Assembly: GCF_001646665.1 (NCBI RefSeq)
Contig: NZ_LWBU01000169.1
Span: forward strand, 2,468-66,467
Direction: 5' to 3'
DNA length: 64,000 bases
DNA from: Streptomyces noursei
Lineage (GTDB): Bacteria > Actinomycetota > Actinomycetes > Streptomycetales > Streptomycetaceae
In this document: one piece after another, positions 1 to 8,744 of the stretch
Layout: every line of letters starts with the position of its first letter
Position numbering within the stretch: the stretch's first letter is position 1
Program-made: the position numbers and the translations under genes
The notes under the pieces: generated by a model
The model's database searches: none
Told to the model about the DNA's origin: nothing
The model's input: the letters and a program-made list of their open reading frames with translations, nothing else

Positions 1-281
1 GCGCCGAGGAGGACCGGCGGGGAGAGCGGCCCCGCCCTGGGGGGGGGCGTGGGGGTGGCGAGGGGGACCCCGCCGGGGTCGGCGCCGAGGGGCTCGCCGC
101 GCGGCGGGGGGCCGGGCGCCGGCAGGGCGAGCGCCCCCTACCAGCCGGCCTCCCCCACCGGGCCCTCGGCGCCGCGGGGGGGGGAGGGCCCGCGGCGGCG
201 GGGGGGGGGGGAGGCGGCCCCCCCGCTCCCCCCCCGCCCCCCCGCCGAGCCCGCCGTACCCGTCGAGGAGGAGTCGGCCCC
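1..281. other. G-tract-rich leader, no supportable gene
   Basis: The first 280 bases are dominated by long runs of G, including two runs of about nine to ten between 176 and 212. No reading frame here has a convincing protein; the frame open from 49 to 303 gives only Gly/Pro/Arg-rich low-complexity sequence. Homopolymers like these are prone to sequencing length errors, so a frameshifted gene end entering from the left cannot be excluded. Confidence 0.5.
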
Positions 282-446
282 ATGGCGCTGTTCCTGTTCC
301 TGATCATCGTCGCCCTGGTACTGGGGCTCATCGGGGTCATCGCCGAGGGTCTGATGGTCCTCCTGATCATCGGGATCGTCGTGCTCGTCCTCGACGTGCT
401 CTTCCTCGGCTTCCGCCGGTCGCGCCGCGGCCGCCCGCTGCGCTAG
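282..446 (+). CDS. small hydrophobic membrane protein
   Basis: This 54-residue protein is almost entirely one or two membrane segments: residues 1-42 are a run of Leu, Ile, Val, Phe, Ala and Gly broken only by Glu22 and Asp38. A basic tail follows ([10 protein letters not shown]), which suggests a cytoplasmic C-terminus by the positive-inside rule. The ATG is preceded by a strong GAGGAGG ribosome site eight to ten bases upstream. Small proteins of this shape are common and uncharacterised in Streptomyces. Its stop overlaps the stop of the convergent ferredoxin gene by four bases. No function can be assigned. Confidence 0.7.
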   Translation: MALFLFLIIVALVLGLIGVIAEGLMVLLIIGIVVLVLDVLFLGFRRSRRGRPLR

Positions 447-703
447 CGGACGCCCCCGGGGGTCGGCCGCGACCATCGCTGTCCGCCCTCGGGCCCGGGC
501 CGGGCGGTGATGGCGCCGGCGGGGCAGAGTCCGGCCGCCTCCCGAGCGGCGGTGGCGGCCGGCCCGGCCGGCGGCCGGGCGTCCAGCAGCAGGACGCGGC
601 CGTCCTCGTCGTCCTGGTCGAACACCTCCGGGGCGGTCAGGGCGCACATGCCGGAGCCGGCGCAGCGGTCACGGTCGACGCGCAGTTCCACGGGCCCGGT
701 CAC
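443..703 (-). CDS. P450-associated ferredoxin
   Basis: An 86-residue single-cluster ferredoxin of the type that delivers electrons to bacterial P450s. Cys14 and Cys20 form a CAGSGMC motif and Cys60 sits in a GLCPAGAI motif, the pattern of a [3Fe-4S] cluster in which the fourth ligand position is not Cys. An acidic patch around residues 29-35 (DQDDEDG) is typical of the surface that docks on the P450 and reductase. The GTG start overlaps the P450 stop as GTGA, so the two are translationally coupled. The natural electron donor would be a ferredoxin reductase encoded elsewhere. The size and the position directly behind a P450 are typical for the family. Confidence 0.9.
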   Translation of the reverse strand: MTGPVELRVDRDRCAGSGMCALTAPEVFDQDDEDGRVLLLDARPPAGPAATAAREAAGLCPAGAITARPGPEGGQRWSRPTPGGVR

Positions 704-1896
704 CTCTCGTCCCAGGTGACGGGCAGCCGGAGCAGGCCGTGCACGCTGGTGTTCACCCGCAGCGGCACCTCCTCGGGCGGCACGGCCAGCCGCAGGGACG
801 GGAAGCGGGTGAACAGCGCGGGCAGGGCCACCCGCAGTTCGACGCGGGCCAGTTGCTGGCCCAGGCACTGGTGGGCGCCGTGCCCGAAGGCGAGGTGCCC
901 GGTGGCCCTGCGGTCCAGGTCGAGGGTGTCGGGGTCCGGGAAGCGGGCGGGGTCCCGGTTGGCGGCCCCGATCGCGAGGGTGACCGTCTCCCCGGCCCTG
1001 ACCAGCTGCCCGTCCACGGTCACGTCCTCCAGCGCGGTCCGCGCCCCGGTGTGGGCGATGGACAGGTAGCGCAGCAGCTCCTCCACCGCCCGGTCGGCGC
1101 TTTCCGGTCCGGCGCGCAGGGCGGCGGCCTGCCCGGGGTGGGTCAGCACGGCGAACGTACCCAGGCCGATCATGGCGGCGGTGGTGTCGAGCCCGGCCGC
1201 CAGCAGGAAGCCGCCGATGCCGGCCAGCTCCTCGTCGGTGAGGTCGGTGCCGGTCAGGTCGCCGAGCAGGTCGTCCGTCGGGTGCTCCCGCTTGGCCACG
1301 ACCAGTTCGCGCACGCACTCGGTGAGGCGGATGTACGCGGCGACCTGCTCCTCGGGTGAGGAGCCCGGGTCGAAGACGGTCGCGGACCGCCGGATGAAGA
1401 GGTCCTGTTCCGCCTCGGGGACGCCGAGCAGTTCGCAGATCATCAGGGCGGGGACGGGGTGCGCGTACGCCTCGACCAGGTCGAGGGCGGGCCCCCGGCG
1501 CTCCATGGCGTCGAGGTGCCGGGTGGTGATCCGCTCGACCCGGTCGGCCAGCCGGCGCATGCGGCGGACGGTGAACCGGCCGGCCAGCAGGCGCCGGTAG
1601 CGGGTGTGCTCCGGGGCGTCCATGCCGGTGAGGTCACCGACGGGCGCCGGGGGCAGCGGTCCGTCGGGGCCGCCGGGGAGCGGCGGGTGCATCAGTTCGT
1701 ACCGCGAGCTGAAGCGGGGATCGGCCGTGATCGCGCGGACCGTGGCGTGGCCGGTGGCCAGCCAGCCGACGTGCCCGTCGGGGTAGCGCATCCGGGTCAG
1801 CGGTCGCCGGTCGCGCAGGGGGGCCAGTCCCGGAGGCGGATCGAAGGGGCATCCCGCGGCTCGTTCGTGCGGTAACCGTACGGGTTCCTGGGGCAT
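700..1896 (-). CDS. cytochrome P450
   Basis: A 398-residue soluble bacterial P450, a haem-thiolate monooxygenase. The I-helix oxygen-activation motif is AGLDTT (234-239), the K-helix ExxR is E273-R276, and the haem ligand is Cys344 in [10 protein letters not shown]. The overall sequence is like actinomycete families such as CYP105, but the family number cannot be set without a database. The ATG at 1896 is chosen because upstream codons are untypical and hydrophilic N-terminal family sequence begins there. It forms an operon with the overlapping ferredoxin gene downstream. The upstream region shared with the divergent secreted-protein gene contains several palindromes and is probably regulatory. 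The substrate is unknown: nothing nearby suggests a biosynthetic cluster. Confidence 0.93.
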   Translation of the reverse strand: MPQEPVRLPHERAAGCPFDPPPGLAPLRDRRPLTRMRYPDGHVGWLATGHATVRAITADPRFSSRYELMHPPLPGGPDGPLPPAPVGDLTGMDAPEHTRYRRLLAGRFTVRRMRRLADRVERITTRHLDAMERRGPALDLVEAYAHPVPALMICELLGVPEAEQDLFIRRSATVFDPGSSPEEQVAAYIRLTECVRELVVAKREHPTDDLLGDLTGTDLTDEELAGIGGFLLAAGLDTTAAMIGLGTFAVLTHPGQAAALRAGPESADRAVEELLRYLSIAHTGARTALEDVTVDGQLVRAGETVTLAIGAANRDPARFPDPDTLDLDRRATGHLAFGHGAHQCLGQQLARVELRVALPALFTRFPSLRLAVPPEEVPLRVNTSVHGLLRLPVTWDER

Positions 1897-1923
1897 GGCG
1901 AAGCCTTCCTGCCGGTGGGGGCG

Positions 1924-2000
1924 GTGGTGGGTCGGTGACCCACCACGCCATGGTGACACCATTCTGGCGCCACAGCAATGCCATACGGTGCCACAGTGGC
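1924..2000. promoter_or_regulatory. cluster of palindromes upstream of the P450 gene
   Basis: Four dyads lie within 77 bases: a perfect 10-bp inverted repeat with a 3-base centre (1924-1946), a 13-bp odd palindrome built from ATGGTG and CACCAT around one base (1950-1962), the 8-bp TGGCGCCA (1965-1972), and GCCAC-A-GTGGC (1990-2000). They lie 28-104 bases ahead of the P450 start and upstream of the divergent gene at 2157, where operators for a TetR-, MarR- or GntR-type regulator would be expected. No such regulator is adjacent, so the assignment as operators is inference. Confidence 0.45.
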
Positions 2001-2156
2001 GCTGCCGTGGCGTTACGACGCCGCTGTCCGGTGTCGCGCCGGGCGGCGGCCGTGCCTTCGGCCCCCCTCGCACCGTTGTCGGAGTACCGCGGGCCCGCCC
2101 CGGGCGCCCCCGAGCCCGCCGGTCCGGCCCGACCCGACCGACCCGGAGAGAAGCCC

Positions 2157-2483
2157 ATGACCAGAACCCGCCGCGTCACCGCCCGTATCGTCGCCACCAC
2201 CGCCGCCACCGCGACCCTCGCCCTCGGCGGCGCGGCCACCGCACAGGCGGCCGCCGACCCGCTGAGCGGCCTCACCGGCGCCGTGCCGGGCGGGCTCACG
2301 GGCGGCCTCACCGGCGGGGCGCCCGGCGGACTCGGCGGCGGGCTCCTCGACAGCGCCTCCGGGCCCCTCGGCAGCGTGACGGCACCGCTCGGCGGCGCGA
2401 CCCAGCTCGCCTCGGCCGGCGGCCTGTCCGGCGCCACGCAGTTCGCCCAGGGCCTGGTCACCAGCCTCTCCGCGGTGCGCTGA
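2157..2483 (+). CDS. small secreted Gly/Leu-rich protein
   Basis: A 108-residue protein with a clear Sec signal peptide: basic start ([10 protein letters not shown]), a hydrophobic Ala/Thr core at about 11-30, and an AxA site (AQAAA) near residue 32. The mature part of about 75 residues is rich in Gly, Leu and Ser, with GGL-type repeats (GGLTGG, GGLGGG), and has no Cys and no recognisable domain. It resembles small exported ATP-binding-like or chaplin-sized Streptomyces hypotheticals only in size and composition. A GGAGAG ribosome site precedes the ATG. A hairpin terminator follows at 2501, so it is probably monocistronic. Confidence 0.75.
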   Translation: MTRTRRVTARIVATTAATATLALGGAATAQAAADPLSGLTGAVPGGLTGGLTGGAPGGLGGGLLDSASGPLGSVTAPLGGATQLASAGGLSGATQFAQGLVTSLSAVR

Positions 2484-2841
2484 CCCGTCCCGCCCGGCCC
2501 GGGGCCGCGTCCGGTGACACCACCGGCCGCGGCCCCGCCGCGTACCCGCACCCGCAGCCCGGCCCCTGCCCGGACCACCCCGCGCCCCACCCGGCGCCGG
2601 CCCCCGCCGGTGCCCCGCTCCCGCGCGTACGGCCGCCCTGCCGCGCCGTGACCTCCGCGCCCCCGGGTGCTGCCGACAGGCCCTCCGCCGGCGGCCGTTG
2701 CGGCCTCCGCCACCGCGTGACCACCGGCCGGAACCGGCCGGACCGCCGCCGATTCCGTCATCGACCGTGCCCCCAGGCAACGCCGCGCCCCTCGACGCCC
2801 TCTTCCCGCACGGCAACCCGACCCCCACGAAGGGACGCACG
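2484..2841. other. intergenic region upstream of the deiminase gene
   Basis: This 358-base gap starts with a terminator hairpin (2501-2536). The rest is Pro-codon-like, C-rich sequence without a credible frame. The promoter of the downstream secreted-enzyme gene must lie here, but no confident -10/-35 pair is visible. Confidence 0.5.
2501..2536 (+). terminator. hairpin terminator after the small secreted protein
   Basis: GGGGCCGCG (2501-2509) pairs with CGCGGCCCC (2528-2536), enclosing an inner stem CCGGTG/CACCGG around an ACAC loop. There is one mismatch between the two stems. There is no U tract, as is usual for Streptomyces terminators. Confidence 0.7.
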
Positions 2842-4776
2842 GTGGTTACGAGCACCACGAGACGAACAGCCCTCGCCCTCACCGCGATAGGCGCGGTACT
2901 GGCCCCCGCGGCGCCCGCGGTCGCCGCGCCCGGTGCGCCGGCGGCGGCCTCCGTCGACCTGCGCGCGGACGTGAACCGGGACGGGCGGGTCGACGTCACC
3001 GGAACGACCGACACCGCCGGTGAGGACATCTGGAGCCCCGCCCGGGGCGCGGTCTTCCTGCCCAACATCGACGACGACACCAAGCGCTGTCCGAAGACCG
3101 GTCCCGGCGGCAAGCCGCTGTCCGACGCCAAGCTCGCGGCCTGCAACGACGCGGCCGACGCCGTCGTCAACGGCACCGCCGACCTCGCCGACCTGGCCCG
3201 TGTCCGCGCCGTCCCGGTGACCGGACTGCCCGCCACGGCGACCGGCGCGGTGAGCGTCCCCGCCGGCGGCAGGTACACGCGGGTGTTCGTCAAGCGCCCC
3301 ACCGGGTGGGCCCACGTCACCGGGAAGACCCGCCTGACCGCCGCCGAGCTGCGCGCCGGTGTCGAGTTCGCCGTCGAGAGCACCGACATCGTGCGCGACA
3401 GCAAGGTCTGGGACGGCCGCGCCGTGATCCGTCTGACCGTGACGGCGCCGGGCAGGCCGGCCGTGCGGGACGACATCACCCTGCGCGTGGCGCCGCTGCT
3501 GACCCACCACCACCTGCAGAAGGCCCAGCAGGTGCTCGTCACCAGGGTGCCGGGCACGGAGGAGTACGCCCTCCTCCAGCAGGCGTTCGTCAAGGGCCTC
3601 GCCAAGGAGGCGAAGGCGGCCGGCATCACCGCGCCGCTCGTCACCTTCGACAAGTACCAGGACGTCTGGGCGCAGGACTTCGTCGAGCCCGGCTACGTCA
3701 GCATGACCGGCCCCGACGGCCGCCGCCAGGTCATCCGCGTGATGCTGCGCTCGGCGCAGCCCGACCGGGAGGCGGGCCGCGAGCTGTTCGAGAAGCTGCG
3801 CGGCAACGGCGTGGGTGTCGTCCAGGTCACCGGGGTCCGCGACTCGGAGGAGTGGACCCTGAACTCCATGGGGAACCTGGAGACGATCCCCCCGTACGCC
3901 CACAAGGGCCGGTCGTTCCCGGCCGGGCGGATCATCATGGGCGAGCGCAAGGACGACGGGTCCAGGCCCGCGCAGGTGATGCGCACCATGCTGGCCTCGC
4001 AGGGCTTCCAGGACCCGCTCCTGCTGGACACGTCGTGGCTGCACGTGGGCCACGTGGACGAGTTCGTGCAGTTCCTGCCCGCGCCGGGCACCCCGCGCGG
4101 CTGGCGGATCGGCGTCGCCGACCCCGAGGCGGGGATGAAGCTGCTGCGCGACGCGCAGAAGGCCGGGCACGGCAAGACCCGGATGTTCTCCGTGCCGGAC
4201 TCCGAGGAGCGGCTCGCCCCGAAGGAGACCATCGACAAGGCCCTCGCCTCCAAGGAGCTGGTCGCCGACAACGCCCTGGCCGCCGCGCGGATCAAGGCCA
4301 ACCTGGCGGTCCTCCAGCGCGAGACGGGCGTCACGGACGCCGAGGTCGTGCGCGTGCCGGCGCTGTACACGCGCGGCACGGAGCAGGTCGGCGAGCGCGG
4401 CGACCGGATGCCGCGGCTGTCGCGGCTGGGCGCCGGCGAGCTGTCGGAGGCGGTCGGCGCGTACGGCCAGCAGAAGCGGCTGGACCGCCGCGAGGGGCGG
4501 GCCGCGGGCCCCGGCACCGTCATGACCAGCGCGTACGTCCCCGGTGCGGTCAACGGCGTCCTGCTGGGCGGCGACCGCTACCTGGCCCCGCGCCAGTGGG
4601 GGCCGGTGATCGGCGGCAAGGACATCTTCACCGCCGCCGTGACGGCCGCCTACACCGGCGCCGGGCTGAAGGTCTCGTACCTCGACGACTGGTACACGTA
4701 CCACCTGGGCATGGGCGAGGTGCACTGCGGGACGAACACGCTGCGCGACGCGTCCGCCGCGTGGTGGAAGCCGTAG
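2842..4776 (+). CDS. secreted protein-arginine deiminase domain protein
   Basis: A 644-residue exported protein of the peptidyl-arginine deiminase (PAD) family, which turns arginine side chains into citrulline with Ca2+ in the animal enzymes. Residues 1-31 are a Sec-type signal ending in APAVAAPG. A segment rich in Asp/Asn (DVNRDGRVDV, about 41-50) looks like a calcium-binding loop. The four catalytic residues are visible: Asp279 (AQDFVEPGY), His404 and Asp406 (HVDEF) and Cys629 (EVHCGTN), in the same order as D350, H471, D473 and C645 of human PAD4. The GTG at 2842 is chosen because AGGGA lies six bases upstream and the signal peptide starts there; the open frame reaches farther upstream. 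It stands alone in transcription, 12 bases ahead of a DUF72 gene. Whether it acts on proteins or on free guanidines is unknown. Confidence 0.85.
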   Translation: MVTSTTRRTALALTAIGAVLAPAAPAVAAPGAPAAASVDLRADVNRDGRVDVTGTTDTAGEDIWSPARGAVFLPNIDDDTKRCPKTGPGGKPLSDAKLAACNDAADAVVNGTADLADLARVRAVPVTGLPATATGAVSVPAGGRYTRVFVKRPTGWAHVTGKTRLTAAELRAGVEFAVESTDIVRDSKVWDGRAVIRLTVTAPGRPAVRDDITLRVAPLLTHHHLQKAQQVLVTRVPGTEEYALLQQAFVKGLAKEAKAAGITAPLVTFDKYQDVWAQDFVEPGYVSMTGPDGRRQVIRVMLRSAQPDREAGRELFEKLRGNGVGVVQVTGVRDSEEWTLNSMGNLETIPPYAHKGRSFPAGRIIMGERKDDGSRPAQVMRTMLASQGFQDPLLLDTSWLHVGHVDEFVQFLPAPGTPRGWRIGVADPEAGMKLLRDAQKAGHGKTRMFSVPDSEERLAPKETIDKALASKELVADNALAAARIKANLAVLQRETGVTDAEVVRVPALYTRGTEQVGERGDRMPRLSRLGAGELSEAVGAYGQQKRLDRREGRAAGPGTVMTSAYVPGAVNGVLLGGDRYLAPRQWGPVIGGKDIFTAAVTAAYTGAGLKVSYLDDWYTYHLGMGEVHCGTNTLRDASAAWWKP

Positions 4777-4788
4777 ACAGCGGGGAGC

Positions 4789-5562
4789 ATGGGTGATGTG
4801 CCCATGCTCGTCGGAACCTCGGGGTGGAGTTACACGGACTGGCGCGGCGGGTTCTACCCGGCCGGGCTGCCGCAGCGGCTGTGGCTGGAGGAGTACGCCC
4901 GCCACTTCGTGACCGTGGAGAACAACAACGCCTTCTACCGGCTGCCCGCGAGGGAGGTCTTCACCGCCTGGCACGACCGGACCCCGGAGGGGTTCGTCAT
5001 GGCGGTGAAGGCCAGCCGCTACCTGACCCACGTCAAGCGGCTGCGCGACCCCGAGGAGCCGGTGGAGCGGCTGATGGGCCGGGCGGAGGGCCTCGGCGAC
5101 CGGCTGGGGCCCGTCCTGGTGCAGCTGCCGCCGAACCTGCGCGGGGACACCGGCGCGCTCGACGCCTGCCTGCGCCGCTTCCCCGGCACGGTGCGGGTGG
5201 CGGTCGAGCCGCGCCACCCCTCCTGGTGGGAGGCGGAACGGGAGCTGCGGGTGGTGCTGGAGCGGTACGGCGCCGCCCTGTGCTGGGCGGACCGGGGCTC
5301 CCGGCCGGTGACACCGCTGTGGCGCACGGCGCCCTGGGGGTACGTGCGGTTCCACGCGGGCGCCGCCCGGCCGTGGCCCCGCTACGGGCGCCGGGCGCTG
5401 GCCTCCTGGGCGGGCCGGATCGCCGGGGCCTGGGCGGACGAGGACGACGTGTACGTGTACTTCAACAACGACCCGGGCGGCGCCGCCGTCGTGGACGCCG
5501 CCGTGTTCGCGAGGGCGGCGTCCGCGCTCGGCCGGACGGTGACGCGCACGCCCTCCCCGTGA
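4789..5562 (+). CDS. DUF72 (YecE-like) family protein
   Basis: A 257-residue cytoplasmic protein of the DUF72 family, a TIM-barrel-like fold of unknown biochemical role. Family signatures are visible: LVGTSGWSY at the N-terminus, NNAFYRLP, FVMAVKASRYLTH, LVQLPPNL, AVEPRHPSWW and the C-terminal DVYVYFNND. The length is normal. Three in-frame starts compete (ATG 4789, GTG 4798, ATG 4804). The GGGGAG at 4781 is too close to 4789 and better spaced for 4798, so the true protein may be 3-5 residues shorter. It follows the deiminase gene closely and may be cotranscribed with it. Confidence 0.88.
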   Translation: MGDVPMLVGTSGWSYTDWRGGFYPAGLPQRLWLEEYARHFVTVENNNAFYRLPAREVFTAWHDRTPEGFVMAVKASRYLTHVKRLRDPEEPVERLMGRAEGLGDRLGPVLVQLPPNLRGDTGALDACLRRFPGTVRVAVEPRHPSWWEAERELRVVLERYGAALCWADRGSRPVTPLWRTAPWGYVRFHAGAARPWPRYGRRALASWAGRIAGAWADEDDVYVYFNNDPGGAAVVDAAVFARAASALGRTVTRTPSP

Positions 5563-5622
5563 CCGGGCCGCCCCCGCTCGCCCCGCCGCCCCCGTACCGC
5601 CGGCCCCCGCCGCGGCCGGGTC

Positions 5623-6156
5623 TCAGCCGCCCGTCACCGGCGGGATGCCGAGCAGGTCCAGCGCCTCCTCCCAGGGGAAGCCGCCGGGGCCGGGCCGCTC
5701 CGGGTCCGGGCCGCCGACGCGGACGCCCATCCCCCGCAGGACCTCCAGGCTCCGCCGGTACGCGGGGTGGGCGGCCTGGGCGGCGCTGAGGCACGGCAGG
5801 ACGGCGGTGGGGACACCGGCGCCGTACGCCTCGCAGAGGATGCCCAGCGCGAGGGTGTCCGACATTCCGGCGGCCCACTTGTTGAGGGTGTTGAAGGTGG
5901 CGGGGGCGACCGCGACGGCGTCCGGGTCGGGCAGCGGGCGGGGCTCCCCGGGGCGGCGCCAGGCGGAGCGGATGGGGTGGCCGGTCCGGGCCTCGACGGC
6001 GGCCGGGTCGATGAAGCCCATGGCCAGGGGCGTGGCCACGACACCCACGTCCCAACCCCGTTCCTGCGCCGCGGAGATGAGCGTTCCGACGCCGGGTGCG
6101 ACGCCGGCGGCGCAGACGACGACGTACAGGAAGGGCCGGCGCGGCTGGTCGGGCAT
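5623..6156 (-). CDS. flavoprotein (HFCD-type, PPC decarboxylase-like fold)
   Basis: A 177-residue protein resembling the homo-oligomeric flavin-containing Cys decarboxylase fold. The start of the fold (FLYVVVCAAGVAP) corresponds to the FMN phosphate loop, and APATFNTLNKWAAGMSDTLA matches the conserved 'PATANT...G.AD.L' segment of these proteins. A third segment (AVLPCLSAAQAAHPAYRRSL) covers the family's substrate-proximal region. Streptomyces have several uncharacterised stand-alone members. ATG at 6156 has GGAG seven bases upstream; a longer open frame exists but codes for low-quality sequence. It is divergent from the kinase gene. Confidence 0.82.
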   Translation of the reverse strand: MPDQPRRPFLYVVVCAAGVAPGVGTLISAAQERGWDVGVVATPLAMGFIDPAAVEARTGHPIRSAWRRPGEPRPLPDPDAVAVAPATFNTLNKWAAGMSDTLALGILCEAYGAGVPTAVLPCLSAAQAAHPAYRRSLEVLRGMGVRVGGPDPERPGPGGFPWEEALDLLGIPPVTGG

Positions 6157-6346
6157 GTGAGGGCTCCGGTCGGTGTGGTGACGGGAGGCCGGTGCGTCCC
6201 GTGGCTGGTACGGCGATGGTGCCGCAGTGCGCACGCCCGGCGGTAGGTACCCTGAGCGCGTCGCGGACTCTCCCATCACCCCTTCCGTTCGGTGCAGTTG
6301 GTCCGCCGGCGTCGGCTGGGGTGGCGGAACGATCGGAATCAGGCAG

Positions 6347-7666
6347 GTGCACAGGGTGCTGGTGGCGGATCGGTACCGGTTGGAGTCTCCCATCGGCCGC
6401 GGCGCGATGGGCGAGGTCTGGCGCGCCACGGACGAGGTGCTGGGCCGGCCGGTGGCCATGAAGCTGCTGCTCGGGGACGACTCCGACGCGCAGACGGCGG
6501 CCAGGTTCCGGCTGGAGGGCCAGACGGCGGCCCGGCTCAGCCACCCGCACGTGGTGGCGGTGTTCGACTTCGGCGCCTGGGAGGGCCGTTTCTACCTGGT
6601 CATGGAGCTGGTGGAGGGGCGCAGCCTGGCGCAGGAGCTGGCCGCGGCCGGGTCCCTCGCCGCGCCGCGGGTGGCGGCCGTCGCCGCGCAGACGGCGGCG
6701 GGCCTGGCGTCGGCGCACCGGCAGGGCATCGTGCACCGGGACATCAAGCCGGGGAACCTGATGTCGGACGCGGACGGCACGGTGAAGCTGGGCGACTTCG
6801 GGATCGCCCGGTTCGTGGACGACCCGGCCGCCGCGCTCACCCAGGCGGGGCAGATCGTCGGCACCAGCCTGTACCTGGCACCGGAGCGGGCGCTGGGGCA
6901 GCCGGCCGGTCCGGCGTCGGACGTGTACTCGCTCGGGTGCGTGCTGTACCAACTGCTCACCGGGCGCCCGCCGTTCCACGCCGACACCGCGACGGCGATC
7001 CTCTACCAGCACATCGACACCGCGCCGGTGCCGCCGCTGCGGCTCGGGGTGGACGTGCCGCCGGCGTTCGAGAACTACCTGCTGTCGATGCTCGCCAAGC
7101 AGCCGGAGGAGCGGCCCTCGGCGCAGGAGGTGGCCGACTGGTTCGCCTCGGGCGCCTGGCAGGGGCGGGCGCAGTCGCTGCCGGAGCCGGCCGCCGCGCA
7201 CGCGCCGGCCCCCGCGCCCGCCCCGGCCGCCCCGCGCGTACCGGCGGCCACGCGCGGGACGGGCGGTGGGCGCGTGGCGGGTGTGGGGCGTGCGGGGACG
7301 GGGTCGAGGCGTGCGGGGGCGCCGGTGGCGGCGCAGGGCCGTCCCGGTGGCCCGCTGCCGACGGCGGCTCCGGGGCCGGCCGGGCAGGAGGGCGGCGCGG
7401 GGACCACGTACATGCTGCCGCCGAACGCGCCTCGGCAGGGCGGCGGCCGGGGCAGGCGCGCGCTGCCCGACCGGCGTGGCGTGGGCGGTGCCCGGCAGTT
7501 CGTCAGCAGGCGTCCGCGGGTGGCGAGCGCCATCGCGGGGAGCGTGGCCTTCTTCGCCGCCGTACTGATCGGCATGGCGCTGTTCTCGCCGGACGGCTCC
7601 ACGGAGACGCCCCGGGTGGAGATCGGGGTGACCCCCACCACCCTGGGCGGTGGCTCCGGGCACTGA
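6347..7666 (+). CDS. Hanks-type Ser/Thr protein kinase
   Basis: A membrane-anchored eukaryotic-like kinase of about 439 residues. The kinase domain spans roughly 10-270: Gly loop IGRGAMGEV, ATP-binding Lys39 (VAMKL), catalytic loop HRDIKPGN (130-137), DFG (150-152) and APE (178-180). The activation loop contains TSLYLAPE and is complete. A low-complexity Ala/Pro/Gly linker of about 120 residues follows, then one membrane segment near residues 395-415 and a short extracellular tail of about 25 residues. There are no PASTA domains. GTG 6347 is the chosen start; GTG 6356 is also possible. The neighbours do not reveal its substrate. Confidence 0.9.
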   Translation: MHRVLVADRYRLESPIGRGAMGEVWRATDEVLGRPVAMKLLLGDDSDAQTAARFRLEGQTAARLSHPHVVAVFDFGAWEGRFYLVMELVEGRSLAQELAAAGSLAAPRVAAVAAQTAAGLASAHRQGIVHRDIKPGNLMSDADGTVKLGDFGIARFVDDPAAALTQAGQIVGTSLYLAPERALGQPAGPASDVYSLGCVLYQLLTGRPPFHADTATAILYQHIDTAPVPPLRLGVDVPPAFENYLLSMLAKQPEERPSAQEVADWFASGAWQGRAQSLPEPAAAHAPAPAPAPAAPRVPAATRGTGGGRVAGVGRAGTGSRRAGAPVAAQGRPGGPLPTAAPGPAGQEGGAGTTYMLPPNAPRQGGGRGRRALPDRRGVGGARQFVSRRPRVASAIAGSVAFFAAVLIGMALFSPDGSTETPRVEIGVTPTTLGGGSGH

Positions 7667-7730
7667 CGGTCCCCGGACAGGGCCCCGGGGCGGCGGTTCC
7701 GGGGATGCGTTCCCGGGGCGGGTCCGGGCG

Positions 7731-7782
7731 GGCGGGCCAGGGCCGGGGTCAGGGCAGGCGGGCCCGGGCCGGGGTCAGGGCA
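7731..7782. repeat. 26-bp tandem duplication at the 3' end of the VOC gene
   Basis: Bases 7731-7756 and 7757-7782 are two adjacent copies of the same 26-bp G-rich unit, differing at one position (A versus C at unit base 9). The second copy contains the stop codon of the VOC gene (7775-7777, minus strand). Confidence 0.85.
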
Positions 7783-8575
7783 CGTCGGTCATGGCGGGCA
7801 TCTCGCCCTCGGTCCTGTTCATGTCGATGACGGAGAACGTCGCCCCCTGCGGGTCGCGGATGCTGGCGAACCGGCCGAACGGGGTGTCCATGGGCCCCCA
7901 CACCGCCGCCCCGCCGCGCTCGGTCGCCCGGGCCACCGCCGCGTCGCAGTCGTCGACCCCGAAGTAGACGTTGATGTACGGCGGGACCTCCGGAGGGAAG
8001 TCGTCCGTCATCTCCATCCGGCCCAGTACGGGGTCCTCGCCGACGTGGAAGGTCCGGAAGTCCATGCCTTCATGGGTCTCCATCGTCTTGGCGGTGTAGG
8101 GGAAGACGGCCGGGAAGAAGGCGTCGGAGCTGTCCGGTGAGCGCGTGAAGACCTCGGCCCAGCAGTACGCCCCGGGCACGCCGAGCACGTCGAACCCCTC
8201 GTGGGTGCCCGCCTGCCAGACCCCGAAGACGACGCCGCCGGGGTCCCTGGCCAGCACCATGGTGCCGAAGTCGTCGACCGTCATCGGCCCCATGAGGACC
8301 TCGCCGCCGTTGTCGCGGATCCTGGCCGCGGTGGCCTCCGCGTCGGGGGAGGCGAGGTAGAGGCACCAGGCCGACTGCTCCTCGCCGCCGGGCATCGGCG
8401 GCACGACGGCCGCCACCGCCTTGCCGTCGGCGTACGCCTGCGTGTAATTGCCGAACTCGCTCGACGACTCGCCGAACGTCCATCCCAGTACGTCGCCGTA
8501 GAAGCTCTTGGCGCCCTCGACGTCCGTGAACATCGCGTCCGCCCAGCAGGGCGTGCCTTCGGGTTGTACCGCCAT
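7775..8575 (-). CDS. VOC family protein, two glyoxalase-like domains
   Basis: A 266-residue protein of two vicinal-oxygen-chelate modules, about residues 8-125 and 135-255. Each begins with the family pattern (CWADAMFTDVEGAKSFYGDV and CWAEVFTRSPDSSDAFF) and ends with 'RDPxGxxFxV' (ARDPGGVVFGVW and IRDPQGATFSVID). VOC proteins include glyoxalases, dioxygenases and antibiotic-binding resistance proteins; metal ligands are not all obvious here, so the activity is open. The ATG at 8575 has GAGGGA about eight bases upstream and is preferred over an in-frame GTG at 8590. It is transcribed alone. Confidence 0.88.
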   Translation of the reverse strand: MAVQPEGTPCWADAMFTDVEGAKSFYGDVLGWTFGESSSEFGNYTQAYADGKAVAAVVPPMPGGEEQSAWCLYLASPDAEATAARIRDNGGEVLMGPMTVDDFGTMVLARDPGGVVFGVWQAGTHEGFDVLGVPGAYCWAEVFTRSPDSSDAFFPAVFPYTAKTMETHEGMDFRTFHVGEDPVLGRMEMTDDFPPEVPPYINVYFGVDDCDAAVARATERGGAAVWGPMDTPFGRFASIRDPQGATFSVIDMNRTEGEMPAMTDVP

Positions 8576-8744
8576 GATTCCGTCCCTCACCGCTCGGTAC
8601 CGCTCGGATCCACCACGCGGAATCCGTCCGAATTGTCACGCTAGCGAGCGATACGCCGGTGCGCGCGCCGAAACGGATCGAGACAACACCGGAAAGTCGA
8701 CCCCGCGTCGAGCGGTCGCGGCTGACGAGGTGTCATAATGCGGA

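Noticed and set aside
49..303. Possible 84-residue Gly/Pro-rich gene
   Set aside because: No ribosome site or domain; composition follows from G-tracts. It overlaps the start of the small membrane protein.
2758..5355. Minus-strand frame of 865 codons across the deiminase and DUF72 genes
   Set aside because: It spans two well-supported genes on the other strand and has no family motif.
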